This document shows, piece by piece, positions 1 to 7,195 of a stretch of DNA of 15,234 bases. The DNA comes from an uncultured Clostridium sp. (GTDB taxonomy: Bacteria > Bacillota > Clostridia > Lachnospirales > Lachnospiraceae), in contig NZ_URHZ01000104.1 of NCBI RefSeq assembly GCF_900547735.1, forward strand, positions 1 through 15,234, given 5' to 3'. Positions within the stretch are counted from its first letter, which is position 1. Each line of letters begins with the position of its first letter. A program made the position numbers and the translations under genes. A model generated the notes under the pieces. It saw nothing but the letters and a program-made list of their open reading frames with translations, was not told where the DNA came from and searched no databases.

Positions 1-67
1 CCCTCCCACTCCCCCGTCCGCCGTCTTACAGAGGCGTCCTCACATCTCAACTAAAGACAGTACCCCC

Positions 68-96
68 TTGAAACCACTGCAGAAATAAAGTATAAT
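68..96 (+). promoter_or_regulatory. sigma-A type promoter of asnS
   Basis: TTGAAA at 68-73 and a perfect TATAAT at 91-96 are separated by 17 nt. Transcription would begin near 103, giving a leader of about 47 nt. That is too short for a T-box riboswitch, which some clostridial aminoacyl-tRNA synthetase genes carry. Bases 1-67 show no further gene or structure. Confidence 0.85.
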
Positions 97-149
97 GACA
101 ACATTGATACGAAAATGCCAAAAAGCTATATAAATGAAGGAGTAACATT

Positions 150-1541
150 ATGAATTTAGTAACCGTAAGAGAAATCTACCGTTCAAGCGAGTCTTATCTG
201 GACAAGGAAATCCAGATCGGAGGCTGGGTCAGAAGTGTCAGGGGATCCAAGGCCTTTGGTTTCATCGTAGTAAGTGACGGAAGCTACTTTGAGACGCTTC
301 AGGTCGTTTATCATGATACAATGGAGAATTTTGCTGAGATCTCCAAACTGAATGTCGGCGCTGCCATCATTGTAAAAGGAGCTCTGGTTGCCACACCGGA
401 TGCCAAACAGCCATTTGAAATCCAGGCAACGGAAATCCTTGTGGAAGGCCAGTCCGCATCGGACTATCCGCTTCAGAAGAAGCGCCATACGCTTGAATAT
501 TTAAGAAGTATCTCCCATCTGCGTCCGAGAACCAATACCTTCCAGGCCGTGTTCCGCGTGCGTTCGCTGGCTGCCTATGCGATCCATCAGTATTTCCAGG
601 ACCGCGACTTCGTCTATGTCCACACTCCACTTATCACGGGAAGTGACTGTGAGGGAGCCGGTGAGATGTTCCAGGTAACCACCCTTGATCTGAACGATAT
701 CCCGAAGACACCGGAGGGAGCCGTTGATTTCTCCCAGGACTTCTTCAATAAACCGACCAACCTGACCGTAAGCGGTCAGTTGAATGCCGAGACATATGCC
801 ATGGCATTCCGCAACGTATACACCTTCGGCCCTACTTTCCGTGCCGAGAACTCCAACACGACCCGCCATGCTGCGGAATTCTGGATGATCGAGCCGGAGA
901 TGGCATTTGCCGATCTGAACGACAATATGGCCCTGGCCGAGAGCATGTTAAAATATGTTATCCGCTATGTGCTGGAACATGCGCCGGAAGAGATGAATTT
1001 CTTCAACCAGTTCATCGACAAGGGGCTGCTTGACAGACTGAACCATGTACTGAATTCCGAATTCGGACATGTAACCTATACCGAAGCAGTAAAGATTCTG
1101 GAAGAGCACAATGAGGAATTCGACTACAAGGTGTTCTGGGGCTGCGATTTACAGACCGAGCACGAGCGTTACCTGACAGAAAAGATTTACCAGAAACCGG
1201 TATTCGTCACAGATTATCCGAAAGAGATCAAGGCCTTCTATATGAAGATGAACGAGGACAACAAGACGGTAGCCGCCATGGACTGCCTCGTACCGGGAAT
1301 CGGCGAGATTATCGGCGGAAGCCAGAGGGAAGACGATTACGATAAACTGGTAGCCAGAATGGAAGAACTGGGCCTTAAGAAAGAAGATTACGGATTCTAT
1401 CTGGATCTGAGAAAATACGGCTCCACAAGACATTCCGGTTTCGGCCTCGGGTTTGAGCGCTGCGTTATGTACCTGACCGGCGTCTCCAACATCCGTGACA
1501 TTATTCCATTCCCAAGAACGGTTAACAACTGCGATCTGTAA
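150..1541 (+). CDS. asnS: asparaginyl-tRNA synthetase
   Basis: This class IIb aminoacyl-tRNA synthetase charges tRNA-Asn with asparagine in the cytoplasm, using ATP. The 463-residue product has the usual full length. An N-terminal OB-fold anticodon-binding domain occupies about residues 18-100. The class II catalytic core follows, with the motif 1 region near 123-140 (HLRPRTNTF), motif 2 at about 226-251 (FGPTFRAEN, then RHAAEFWMIEPEM), and motif 3 at the C-terminus (GFGLGFER, 430-437). The ATG is set by GAAGGAG at 136-142 with a 7-nt spacer, downstream of a consensus promoter. The gene stands alone and a hairpin follows it. The WMIEPEM form and the overall sequence fit AsnRS rather than AspRS. 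Nothing unusual is seen, and this is the most secure call in the window. Confidence 0.97.
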   Translation: MNLVTVREIYRSSESYLDKEIQIGGWVRSVRGSKAFGFIVVSDGSYFETLQVVYHDTMENFAEISKLNVGAAIIVKGALVATPDAKQPFEIQATEILVEGQSASDYPLQKKRHTLEYLRSISHLRPRTNTFQAVFRVRSLAAYAIHQYFQDRDFVYVHTPLITGSDCEGAGEMFQVTTLDLNDIPKTPEGAVDFSQDFFNKPTNLTVSGQLNAETYAMAFRNVYTFGPTFRAENSNTTRHAAEFWMIEPEMAFADLNDNMALAESMLKYVIRYVLEHAPEEMNFFNQFIDKGLLDRLNHVLNSEFGHVTYTEAVKILEEHNEEFDYKVFWGCDLQTEHERYLTEKIYQKPVFVTDYPKEIKAFYMKMNEDNKTVAAMDCLVPGIGEIIGGSQREDDYDKLVARMEELGLKKEDYGFYLDLRKYGSTRHSGFGLGFERCVMYLTGVSNIRDIIPFPRTVNNCDL

Positions 1542-1600
1542 TTTTCTCAGCTGCCGTTCACGGAGTGTACAGTAACTTCTGTTACAGAACTCTTACGATG

Positions 1601-1631
1601 GAGCTGCCGCAAATAACCTTTGCGGCAGCTC
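1601..1631 (+). terminator. hairpin after asnS, probable terminator
   Basis: A perfect 13-bp stem (GAGCTGCCGCAAA paired with TTTGCGGCAGCTC) encloses a 5-nt TAACC loop. The 3' flank is TCTCTGG rather than a run of T, so termination may be partial. A smaller GTAAC-TTCT-GTTAC hairpin lies just upstream, near 1572-1585. Confidence 0.6.
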
Positions 1632-1693
1632 TCTCTGGTACTGGGTTACCATAAGCGTTACATGCAAAGTACTTGAAAGGAAAGGGGAACAAC

Positions 1694-2764
1694 GTGAAAT
1701 TCATTCATACCGGCGATGTACACTGGGGCATGTCCCCGGACAGCGACAAATCCTGGAGCAGGGAGCGTGCCCGCGATATCAGGGACACCTTTTCTGCGAT
1801 TATAGAAAAGACGAGGAAAGTGGGGGCCGATTTCCTGTTCATTGCAGGAGATTTGTTTCACCGCCAGCCGCTGCAGAAGGATCTGAAGGAGGTCAATTAC
1901 CTCTTTTCCACCATTCCCGGCGTCCGGGTCATTATTATCGCAGGAAACCATGACAGGATCCGAAACAGCTCCGCCGTATTGAGCTTTTCCTGGTGCCCCA
2001 ATGTAACATTTATCGACAGCGAGGAACTGACAAGCTATTATTTCCGCGACATTAATACCGAGGTGACCGGTTTCAGCTACCACACCGCCGAGATAACCGA
2101 GGCAAAGCTGAACCAGGCTTATGCGCCCCATGACGGAAGGATCCATATCCTGGTCGGCCATGGCGGCGATTTAAACCATACTCCGATAGACAGGGCCGCC
2201 CTGGCCGATTCCGGTTTTTCCTATATCGCCCTGGGCCATATCCATAAACCGGAAGTCCTGATCGACCGGAAGATGGCCTACTGCGGTTCTCCCGAACCGT
2301 TAGACAAGACGGAGACGGGAACCCACGGCATTTATTACGGGGAAATCAATCCTTCCAGTCTCCAGGTTACGAAACTGGAATTCATCCCAATGGCCAAACT
2401 GCGCTACATCCCTCTGATTGTCAATGTAACCCCGGCCACCACCAACACCGAACTCTGTCTTAAAATGTCCCACGAGATCGACAAGCGCGGCACGGACAAT
2501 ATTTACCGATTCCGCGTGCGCGGCATGAGGGATCCCGACATTACCTTCGACCTGGATTCCCTGCTGCTGCGCTACAAAATATCCGATATCCTGGACGAGT
2601 CGGAACCCGAATATGATTTCAGTGCGCTGTTTGCAGAGCATCCCAGCGATATGATAGGTTTTTACATCCGTGCGCTTCAGAAGCCGGATATGAGCCCGGT
2701 AGAAAAAAAGGCGCTGTTTTACGGAATCCATGCCCTTCTTCTCACCACCGATGAAAGGAGTTGA
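1694..2764 (+). CDS. SbcD/Mre11-like metallophosphoesterase (YhaO type)
   Basis: Probable DNA-repair nuclease subunit: a two-metal calcineurin-like phosphoesterase that would work with the ATPase encoded next. Metal-ligand motifs appear in the family order: D8-x-H10 (TGDVHWG), GD53 (AGDLFH), GN85-H86-D, H156 (VGHGG) and GH182-x-H184. The C-terminal 120 residues are a capping/partner-binding region without obvious motifs. The GTG start at 1694 is chosen because AGGAAAGGGG sits 6 nt upstream. A TTG seven codons earlier has no such site. At 356 residues it is somewhat shorter than typical SbcD. The stop overlaps the ribosome binding site of the next gene (4-nt gap), so the pair is surely co-translated. 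By family knowledge, Mre11/SbcD proteins cut DNA ends and hairpins. The exact in vivo role of the YhaO subgroup is less certain. Confidence 0.88.
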   Translation: MKFIHTGDVHWGMSPDSDKSWSRERARDIRDTFSAIIEKTRKVGADFLFIAGDLFHRQPLQKDLKEVNYLFSTIPGVRVIIIAGNHDRIRNSSAVLSFSWCPNVTFIDSEELTSYYFRDINTEVTGFSYHTAEITEAKLNQAYAPHDGRIHILVGHGGDLNHTPIDRAALADSGFSYIALGHIHKPEVLIDRKMAYCGSPEPLDKTETGTHGIYYGEINPSSLQVTKLEFIPMAKLRYIPLIVNVTPATTNTELCLKMSHEIDKRGTDNIYRFRVRGMRDPDITFDLDSLLLRYKISDILDESEPEYDFSALFAEHPSDMIGFYIRALQKPDMSPVEKKALFYGIHALLLTTDERS

Positions 2765-2768
2765 CAAA

Positions 2769-4643
2769 GTGCGTTTTCTGGATTTATACATAAGCGGATT
2801 TGGTAAATTTCATAATACGTCTGTCTCCTTCGAGGATGGCCTCAATATCGTCTATGGCAAGAATGAAGCCGGCAAGTCCACGATACACACCTTTATCCGC
2901 GGTATGCTCTTCGGCATTGAACGCCAGAGGGGCAGAGCCGCGAGGACGGACATTTACAGCAAATATGAGCCATGGGAGAACAGCGGCACCTATGAGGGTC
3001 AGCTCCGCCTGGAATCCGACGGCATCATTTACCGCATTGAGCGGAGTTTTCAGAAGAATAAAAAAGAGTTTATCATTATCAATGAAACCCTGGGCAAAGA
3101 GGTGGAACCGACCAGGGCTTTTATGGACGAGCTGCTGGGAGGCTTAAGCGAGACGGCCTACAATAACACCATCAGCATCAGCCAGCTTAAAAGCGCCACC
3201 GAGGACGGAATGATTTCCGAACTTAAAAACTATATTGCCAACATGAACACCTCCGGCAATATGGCTCTGAATATCACAAAGGCAACCTCCTATTTAAAGG
3301 GGCAGAAGAAACAACTGGAAACCCAGTTGAGCCCGGAGGCCGCCAGAACCTACACGATGCTCTTAAGTGAGATAAGAAACATTGAAAAAGAAATTTCCTC
3401 CCCCGAGTACGAAAATCAGATGCAGGAATATGTAAAAAAGCGTGATTCCGTCAAGGAGGAGATTGAATTAAACCAGCAGGAAAAGGATGAACTGGCCGAT
3501 AAGGTTCTCCGCGGACGCCAGATGCTGGACGATTATGAGTTCTCAGATGAGGCCTCCATTGCCACCTATCTGAATAATGCGGAGGAGATTTACAGTTATT
3601 ACAACGAATCAAAGGAAGTTGCCGAGAGCAAATCCGGCCGGATGCTCCCCATCGCGCTCTGCCTGCTCGCCGCAGCACTGGCGGTCGGCTCCGGATACTT
3701 CCTGTACTGGTTTTTCTATCCGTACAATACCCTGCTGCCGATTATTGCCGCCGACATTAATCCTTATACCGCCGGTCTGGCACTTGGCGCGGGCGCCGCA
3801 GTCCTGCTGGCGGGAGGCCTGTTTACGATGTTACGCAGAAAGCGCCATATCAAGGAGGCCAAACTCTGCACGGCCACCCTGTCGGAGATTTTCAAGCGCC
3901 ACCTGGGCGACAGTTCCATCACGGCCGAGGCCATGGAGGCGTTACGCACCCGCCTTTCCGAGTTTACAAGGCTCTGCCAGATGATGAAGAAGTCGGAAGA
4001 GACCCTGAAACTGCAGACCGAAAAAATTTCCACCCTGCGCGAACAGCAGAATAACTGCAGCGAGGTCATTGAACAGCAGCAGCGCATCCAGTGGGAACTG
4101 GAGAAGAAGCTGGAGCACCTGACCGACTGCAAGGATCGGGCCGCTGCCCTGAAACGGATTATCACGGAGAACGACAGGCTGCGACAGGATATCGCCGCAA
4201 TCGATCTGGCCCAGGAAACGATGCAGGATCTTTCCATGTCCATCCGTGATTCCTTTGGACTCTATTTGAATAAGACCACTTCGGAGCTTATCAGTGAAAT
4301 CACCGGAGGAATCTATACCAGCATCAGTATTGACGAGAACCTGAACGCATTCCTGAATACAAAGAAAAAGCTGATTCCCCTGGAACAGGTCAGCAGCGGA
4401 ACCGCAGACCAGATTTATCTGGCGCTCCGGCTGGCTGCCGCCAAGTTTATCCAGAATGGGGACGATAGAATGCCCCTCGTCTTTGACGACAGCTTCGTGC
4501 TCTACGATGACGACAGGCTGCGCACCGCCCTGACCTGGCTGTCCCGGGCCTACGACGGACAGATTATTATCTTCACCTGCCATAAGAGGGAAGGACGGAT
4601 TCTGAAGGAAGCGGGAGTGGAACATCATCTGATTCAGATATAA
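2769..4643 (+). CDS. Rad50/SbcC-like AAA ATPase with central membrane hairpin (YhaN type)
   Basis: This is an ABC/SMC-like ATPase of 624 residues, predicted to partner the preceding nuclease. Walker A is at about 30-38 (GKNEAGKST). A coiled coil lies around 175-250 and a second one around 385-475. The ABC signature is at about 541-548 (SSGTADQ), Walker B at about 568-574 (PLVFDD), and an H-loop histidine follows in FTCHKRE. Between the coiled coils are two hydrophobic segments (about 292-317 and 333-355) joined by a short loop. There is no CxxC zinc hook. The protein would therefore sit on the inner face of the membrane, with its coiled-coil apex embedded. The GTG start follows AAAGGAG at 2754-2760 with an 8-nt spacer. 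An upstream in-frame ATG at 2730 lies inside the previous gene. The protein is much shorter than SbcC (over 1000 residues). Family placement is firm, but the function of the membrane anchoring is inferred. Confidence 0.87.
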   Translation: MRFLDLYISGFGKFHNTSVSFEDGLNIVYGKNEAGKSTIHTFIRGMLFGIERQRGRAARTDIYSKYEPWENSGTYEGQLRLESDGIIYRIERSFQKNKKEFIIINETLGKEVEPTRAFMDELLGGLSETAYNNTISISQLKSATEDGMISELKNYIANMNTSGNMALNITKATSYLKGQKKQLETQLSPEAARTYTMLLSEIRNIEKEISSPEYENQMQEYVKKRDSVKEEIELNQQEKDELADKVLRGRQMLDDYEFSDEASIATYLNNAEEIYSYYNESKEVAESKSGRMLPIALCLLAAALAVGSGYFLYWFFYPYNTLLPIIAADINPYTAGLALGAGAAVLLAGGLFTMLRRKRHIKEAKLCTATLSEIFKRHLGDSSITAEAMEALRTRLSEFTRLCQMMKKSEETLKLQTEKISTLREQQNNCSEVIEQQQRIQWELEKKLEHLTDCKDRAAALKRIITENDRLRQDIAAIDLAQETMQDLSMSIRDSFGLYLNKTTSELISEITGGIYTSISIDENLNAFLNTKKKLIPLEQVSSGTADQIYLALRLAAAKFIQNGDDRMPLVFDDSFVLYDDDRLRTALTWLSRAYDGQIIIFTCHKREGRILKEAGVEHHLIQI

Positions 4644-4706
4644 ATTTTTATTATTACGTAATTATATCTATCTTCGAAAAAGGGGGCGCCCTGACCGGAG
4701 ATCTAA

Positions 4707-4753
4707 AAAAATGGAGGGGACCGCTCTTTACCGGAGCAGTCCCCTCCATTTTT
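4707..4753. terminator. bidirectional intrinsic terminator
   Basis: The stem GGAGGGGAC-x-GCTC pairs with GAGC-x-GTCCCCTCC, with one internal mismatch and a 7-nt loop at 4727-4733. It is flanked by a run of A on the left and TTTTT on the right, so it has a U-tract in either direction. It lies between the convergent ATPase gene (ends 4643) and the AraC-type gene (ends 4776) and would serve both. Confidence 0.92.
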
Positions 4754-4775
4754 AGTTGCCTTGCAAACGTTCTAT

Positions 4776-5684
4776 TCAATCCGCTTCCGCCACTTTCAGC
4801 CACACTTCCATTTTTGTGGTCTCCGGGCTGTGGCTGGCATACCGTTCCGCGCAGAACGGTTCCGTCATAAGATTATGGCGCGGGAGCCACACACTATACA
4901 GATACTGTTCCGCCTTGTACAGAACATCCATGACAAGAGCTTCAAAGTCTTCGGCCTCAAAGGCGCAGACAATATACTCTCCCTTCGGCAGTTCCCACTC
5001 TTTATAACCGGAAGAGGTTATATCCGTCCCGGCTTTGGCCCCTGCAAAGTAGAGGAAAAAATCTTTTTCGTCACATGGGTAGGCGACGCCCAGTTCCTCC
5101 TCACCGAACATTCCGCCTGCTGCCGCTTTCCTGTCATGAAAGTCTCTCCAGAGGGTGTCCAGCGGATCCACACCGGACTCTGTTCCCAGACCGTACATGA
5201 ACCGGACGGGCATTTTTTTCTCCAGTCCCGTGTAGACTACAGGCTCTTTCTCCTGCCTCCGGTCGATTTCCAGGACGATTCCATCCGTGATCAGCGGAAC
5301 CCCCTCATCGACCAGGGTATATTTGAGCATCAGCTCCGGTTTGGTCATCCGGTTGAGCGGTACCGGATTGTTCCTGTACTCCTCGGGTATCATGCCAAAG
5401 GTGGATTTAAAGGTCCGTGTAAAATGTTCGTGTGAAGAGAAGCCGAGTTCCACCGCAATATCCAGAATGCGTCTGTCTTTCTGAAGAAGGGCGTCCATGG
5501 CCTTTGCCATCCTCCTCAGCCTGATATATTCGGCCACCGGCTTTTTTACCAGACGGCCAAACAGCCTCTGATAATAAAACGGTGACAGGCAGGCGAGTTC
5601 CGCCAGCTCTCTGATACTGATTTCCTCTCCCAGATGTTCTTCAATAAATTCGATTGTCAGTTGTATCTGTTCCCATGCATGCAT
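4776..5684 (-). CDS. AraC-family regulator with GyrI-like effector domain
   Basis: This is a one-component transcriptional regulator of 302 residues. An AraC/XylS-type pair of helix-turn-helix motifs fills residues 5-105: helix region 1 around SIRELAELACLSPFYYQRLF and helix region 2 around RILDIAVELGFSSHEHFTR, ending in the family-typical GMIPEEYR. A GyrI-like/Rob-type small-molecule-binding domain follows at about 145-300, with the characteristic ELPKGEYIVCAFE segment. Such proteins usually sense small hydrophobic or cationic compounds and activate efflux or detoxification genes. The ATG at 5684 has AGGAGG at 5694-5699, 9 nt away. No obvious target gene lies next to it in the same transcript. 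A candidate -10 element (TACAAT, minus strand) lies upstream without a good -35, which would fit activator dependence. The ligand and regulon cannot be read from the sequence. Confidence 0.9.
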   Translation of the reverse strand: MHAWEQIQLTIEFIEEHLGEEISIRELAELACLSPFYYQRLFGRLVKKPVAEYIRLRRMAKAMDALLQKDRRILDIAVELGFSSHEHFTRTFKSTFGMIPEEYRNNPVPLNRMTKPELMLKYTLVDEGVPLITDGIVLEIDRRQEKEPVVYTGLEKKMPVRFMYGLGTESGVDPLDTLWRDFHDRKAAAGGMFGEEELGVAYPCDEKDFFLYFAGAKAGTDITSSGYKEWELPKGEYIVCAFEAEDFEALVMDVLYKAEQYLYSVWLPRHNLMTEPFCAERYASHSPETTKMEVWLKVAEAD

Positions 5685-5716
5685 TTATAAGCACCTCCTG
5701 TATACACAGAATATCA

Positions 5717-5731
5717 CAGCCCGGCGGGCTG
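5717..5731 (-). other. short hairpin in the leader of the AraC-type gene
   Basis: CAGCCC-GGC-GGGCTG forms a 6-bp GC-rich stem with a 3-nt loop, 33 nt upstream of the start codon. No T-run follows on either strand, so it is not a convincing terminator. It could be a weak terminator for the upstream peptidase gene, a leader structure or a protein-binding dyad. A TGTATACA palindrome lies just downstream, at 5699-5706. Confidence 0.35.
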
Positions 5732-5780
5732 CATTTGACTGTGAATGCCCTGATGCCCTTTTTTAAGTTGCTAATTGTAC

Positions 5781-5847
5781 CTGTCAGTTACCTGTTGTGC
5801 TTGTCAATTACTTGTTATTTTTGTCAATTACTTGTTATTCTTGTCAA
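5781..5847 (-). repeat. 20-bp tandem repeat spanning the peptidase stop codon
   Basis: Read on the minus strand, there are three full 20-bp units (5828-5847, 5808-5827, 5788-5807) and a partial fourth. Each full unit starts TTGACAA and ends GTAA. The first unit encodes the last residues and the stop codon of the peptidase, and the others are noncoding. Units 1 and 2 differ at one position. Unit 3 is more diverged. The array places three TTGACA hexamers in phase, pointing toward the AraC-type gene. Confidence 0.9.
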
Positions 5848-7036
5848 AATGCTGGTAGTCCTTCGGCGTATTCCAGTCCCCGCCCCAGCGGAAACCGCGC
5901 TTTGTAAACAGCTTGTAGGCCAAATCCTCATGGGTAATCACATGGGGCAGCCCCGTATCCCTGGCTATATAATCGTTTGCATTGGAATGCGACCATCTCG
6001 GCGACCCGGATGAGTAGGAAACATACGGGTTCTGCTGCGGATTCAGGTCGATCGCCCGGCCGTAGGCATGATTGGACAGATTTCCTCCACCGGAAATCTC
6101 CCTGTAGCAGAAGGCCGATGTATTGTTCTCATCAATGGAGGCCGAATCCGACGTCTCGGCATCTCCGGTCCAGTAATTGTCCACCAGATACATGGACTGG
6201 ATCTGGTATTTCGCCTTAAACAGCTCCGTAAAGATACTGAAGACATCCTCCTGGATATCCTTGTTGACAATCATCTCCCCCACCTGAATCTGACCCCTGA
6301 AATTATAGTGGGGCATTTTCAAATAGCGCAGGGAACTAAGCGGAACGTGGTTATTGGCGCGGTAGGATTTGCCGTTAATCCTGTCATACAGGTTATCGCC
6401 CTCCTCTATCTTCCAGCTCATGAAATACCGGCTGAGATCGTCGAAATTAATCTGTTCCGGCTCAAGAATCGTCCCGGGCGCCAGTCCGCTTAAGCTCTCA
6501 AGCTGCACGGGAGCGGCCTCCGTCGTTTCCTCGGTTTCGGGTTCCGTTACTGTTTCAGCCTCTGTCTCCGTACCGTTTTCCCCGGCCCCTGAAGGCAGTG
6601 AAGCCGTTGCCCCGGTCCCACCTTCCGCACTCTCTCCTCCCGCGTTTTCTCCGTTCTCTGCTCCGGTTCCTCCCACATCCTCATTCCCCGGTTCTCCGCC
6701 GTTTCGGCTCTCGCCGAGCTCACTTCCGGCTCCATTTGTCCGACCGCCCGTACGACTGGTTTGATTCATATAGATTACGGCGGCCGCAGCCAAAAGAACG
6801 GCAAGAATTCCGGCCAGCAGCCATGTTGTGTTAAACCGGCCGCCCCGGCCTGATCGATTCAGATCTTCCCGCTTGAGATCTTCCAAATCCAAGTCTTCTA
6901 TATCCAAATCCTTTATTTCCAAGTCTTCTACATTCAAATCTTCCACATTCAAATCTTCCAAATCCATGTCTTCTACATCCAAATCTTCTATATCCAGGTC
7001 TTCCTCACGCCTTCCCCGTCCATCTGTGTTATTCAT
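5828..7036 (-). CDS. membrane-anchored M15-family D-Ala-D-Ala carboxypeptidase-like protein
   Basis: This is a probable peptidoglycan metallopeptidase of 402 residues. Residues 12-61 are ten acidic pentads (mostly EDLxx). One transmembrane helix follows (about 72-89, no cleavable signal visible). Next is a low-complexity Gly/Glu/Thr-rich linker (about 93-176), then an M15-type catalytic domain at the C-terminus. Zinc and catalytic motifs are visible as SNH323AYGRAID330 and, near the end, WGGDW with D393-YQ-H396-F, the arrangement seen in M15C enzymes. Topology should be N-in/C-out, with the enzyme reaching into the wall on a flexible stalk. A consensus-like promoter lies at 7099-7127. GGAGGAG sits 11 nt upstream of the ATG, a slightly long spacing. 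The gene appears monocistronic. Whether it cuts D,D- or L,D-bonds cannot be decided from sequence. Confidence 0.88.
   Translation of the reverse strand: MNNTDGRGRREEDLDIEDLDVEDMDLEDLNVEDLNVEDLEIKDLDIEDLDLEDLKREDLNRSGRGGRFNTTWLLAGILAVLLAAAAVIYMNQTSRTGGRTNGAGSELGESRNGGEPGNEDVGGTGAENGENAGGESAEGGTGATASLPSGAGENGTETEAETVTEPETEETTEAAPVQLESLSGLAPGTILEPEQINFDDLSRYFMSWKIEEGDNLYDRINGKSYRANNHVPLSSLRYLKMPHYNFRGQIQVGEMIVNKDIQEDVFSIFTELFKAKYQIQSMYLVDNYWTGDAETSDSASIDENNTSAFCYREISGGGNLSNHAYGRAIDLNPQQNPYVSYSSGSPRWSHSNANDYIARDTGLPHVITHEDLAYKLFTKRGFRWGGDWNTPKDYQHFDKNNK
6854..7003 (-). repeat. ten 15-bp tandem repeats encoding EDLxx pentads
   Basis: Ten consecutive five-residue units (EDLDI, EDLDV, EDMDL, EDLNV, EDLNV, EDLEI, KDLDI, EDLDL, EDLKR, EDLNR) fill residues 12-61 of the M15 protein. 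On the plus strand they appear as recurring TCTTCCAAATCC-like 15-mers. The pattern resembles the xDLxx core of pentapeptide repeats, but it has Glu where that fold needs a small residue. Confidence 0.95.
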
Positions 7037-7098
7037 TCTTTTGTATGCTCCTCCGTTTTCAACCGGTTTGGTTTTGTCCTTATTGCATTTTGCCTCTA

Positions 7099-7127
7099 AT
7101 TATACTGCCCGCGCCGCGGCTTGACAA
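7099..7127 (-). promoter_or_regulatory. promoter of the M15 peptidase gene
   Basis: On the minus strand, TTGTCA (7122-7127) and a perfect TATAAT (7099-7104) are 17 nt apart. The spacer is unusually GC-rich and palindromic: CCGCG-C-CGCGG at 7109-7119, containing GCCGCGGC. This could be an operator or simply a stiff spacer. The leader is about 55 nt and also holds the palindrome AACCGGTT at 7061-7068. Confidence 0.8.
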
Positions 7128-7154
7128 TAGACAATAAATGTCACCCGAATCGCA

Positions 7155-7195
7155 GAATGCGTCCCAAAAGCCGCTACGGCCTTTGAAACGCACTC
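7155..7195 (-). terminator. hairpin spanning the stop codon of the EamA gene
   Basis: On the minus strand, GAGTGCGTTTC-AAAG-CCG can pair with CGG-CTTT-GGGACGCATTC. The stem is long but imperfect (G-T pairs, a bulged G and an unpaired T), and TAG is in the loop. That TAG is the stop codon of the EamA-type gene. No U-tract follows, so this is a possible end-of-operon structure rather than a classical terminator. Confidence 0.4.

Noticed and set aside
1..149. T-box riboswitch for asnS
   Set aside because: The promoter leaves a leader of only about 47 nt, and no T-box sequence or specifier stem is visible.
4761..5435. Plus-strand open frame of 224 codons opposite the AraC-type gene
   Set aside because: It begins just after the bidirectional terminator, shows no protein-family features, and is fully covered by a convincing regulator on the minus strand.
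5781..5847. Possible CRISPR array
   Set aside because: The units are contiguous 20-bp tandem repeats with no unique spacers, and no cas genes are nearby.
6828..7124. Plus-strand frame encoding a Ser/Lys-rich repeat protein
   Set aside because: The repetition is the reverse complement of the EDLxx pentads of the M15 protein. The coding strand has a promoter, ribosome site and catalytic domain.
7121..7126. TTGACA on the plus strand as a promoter reading toward 7200
   Set aside because: There is no -10 hexamer at 16-19 nt and no plus-strand gene downstream. The hexamer overlaps the -35 of the minus-strand M15 promoter.
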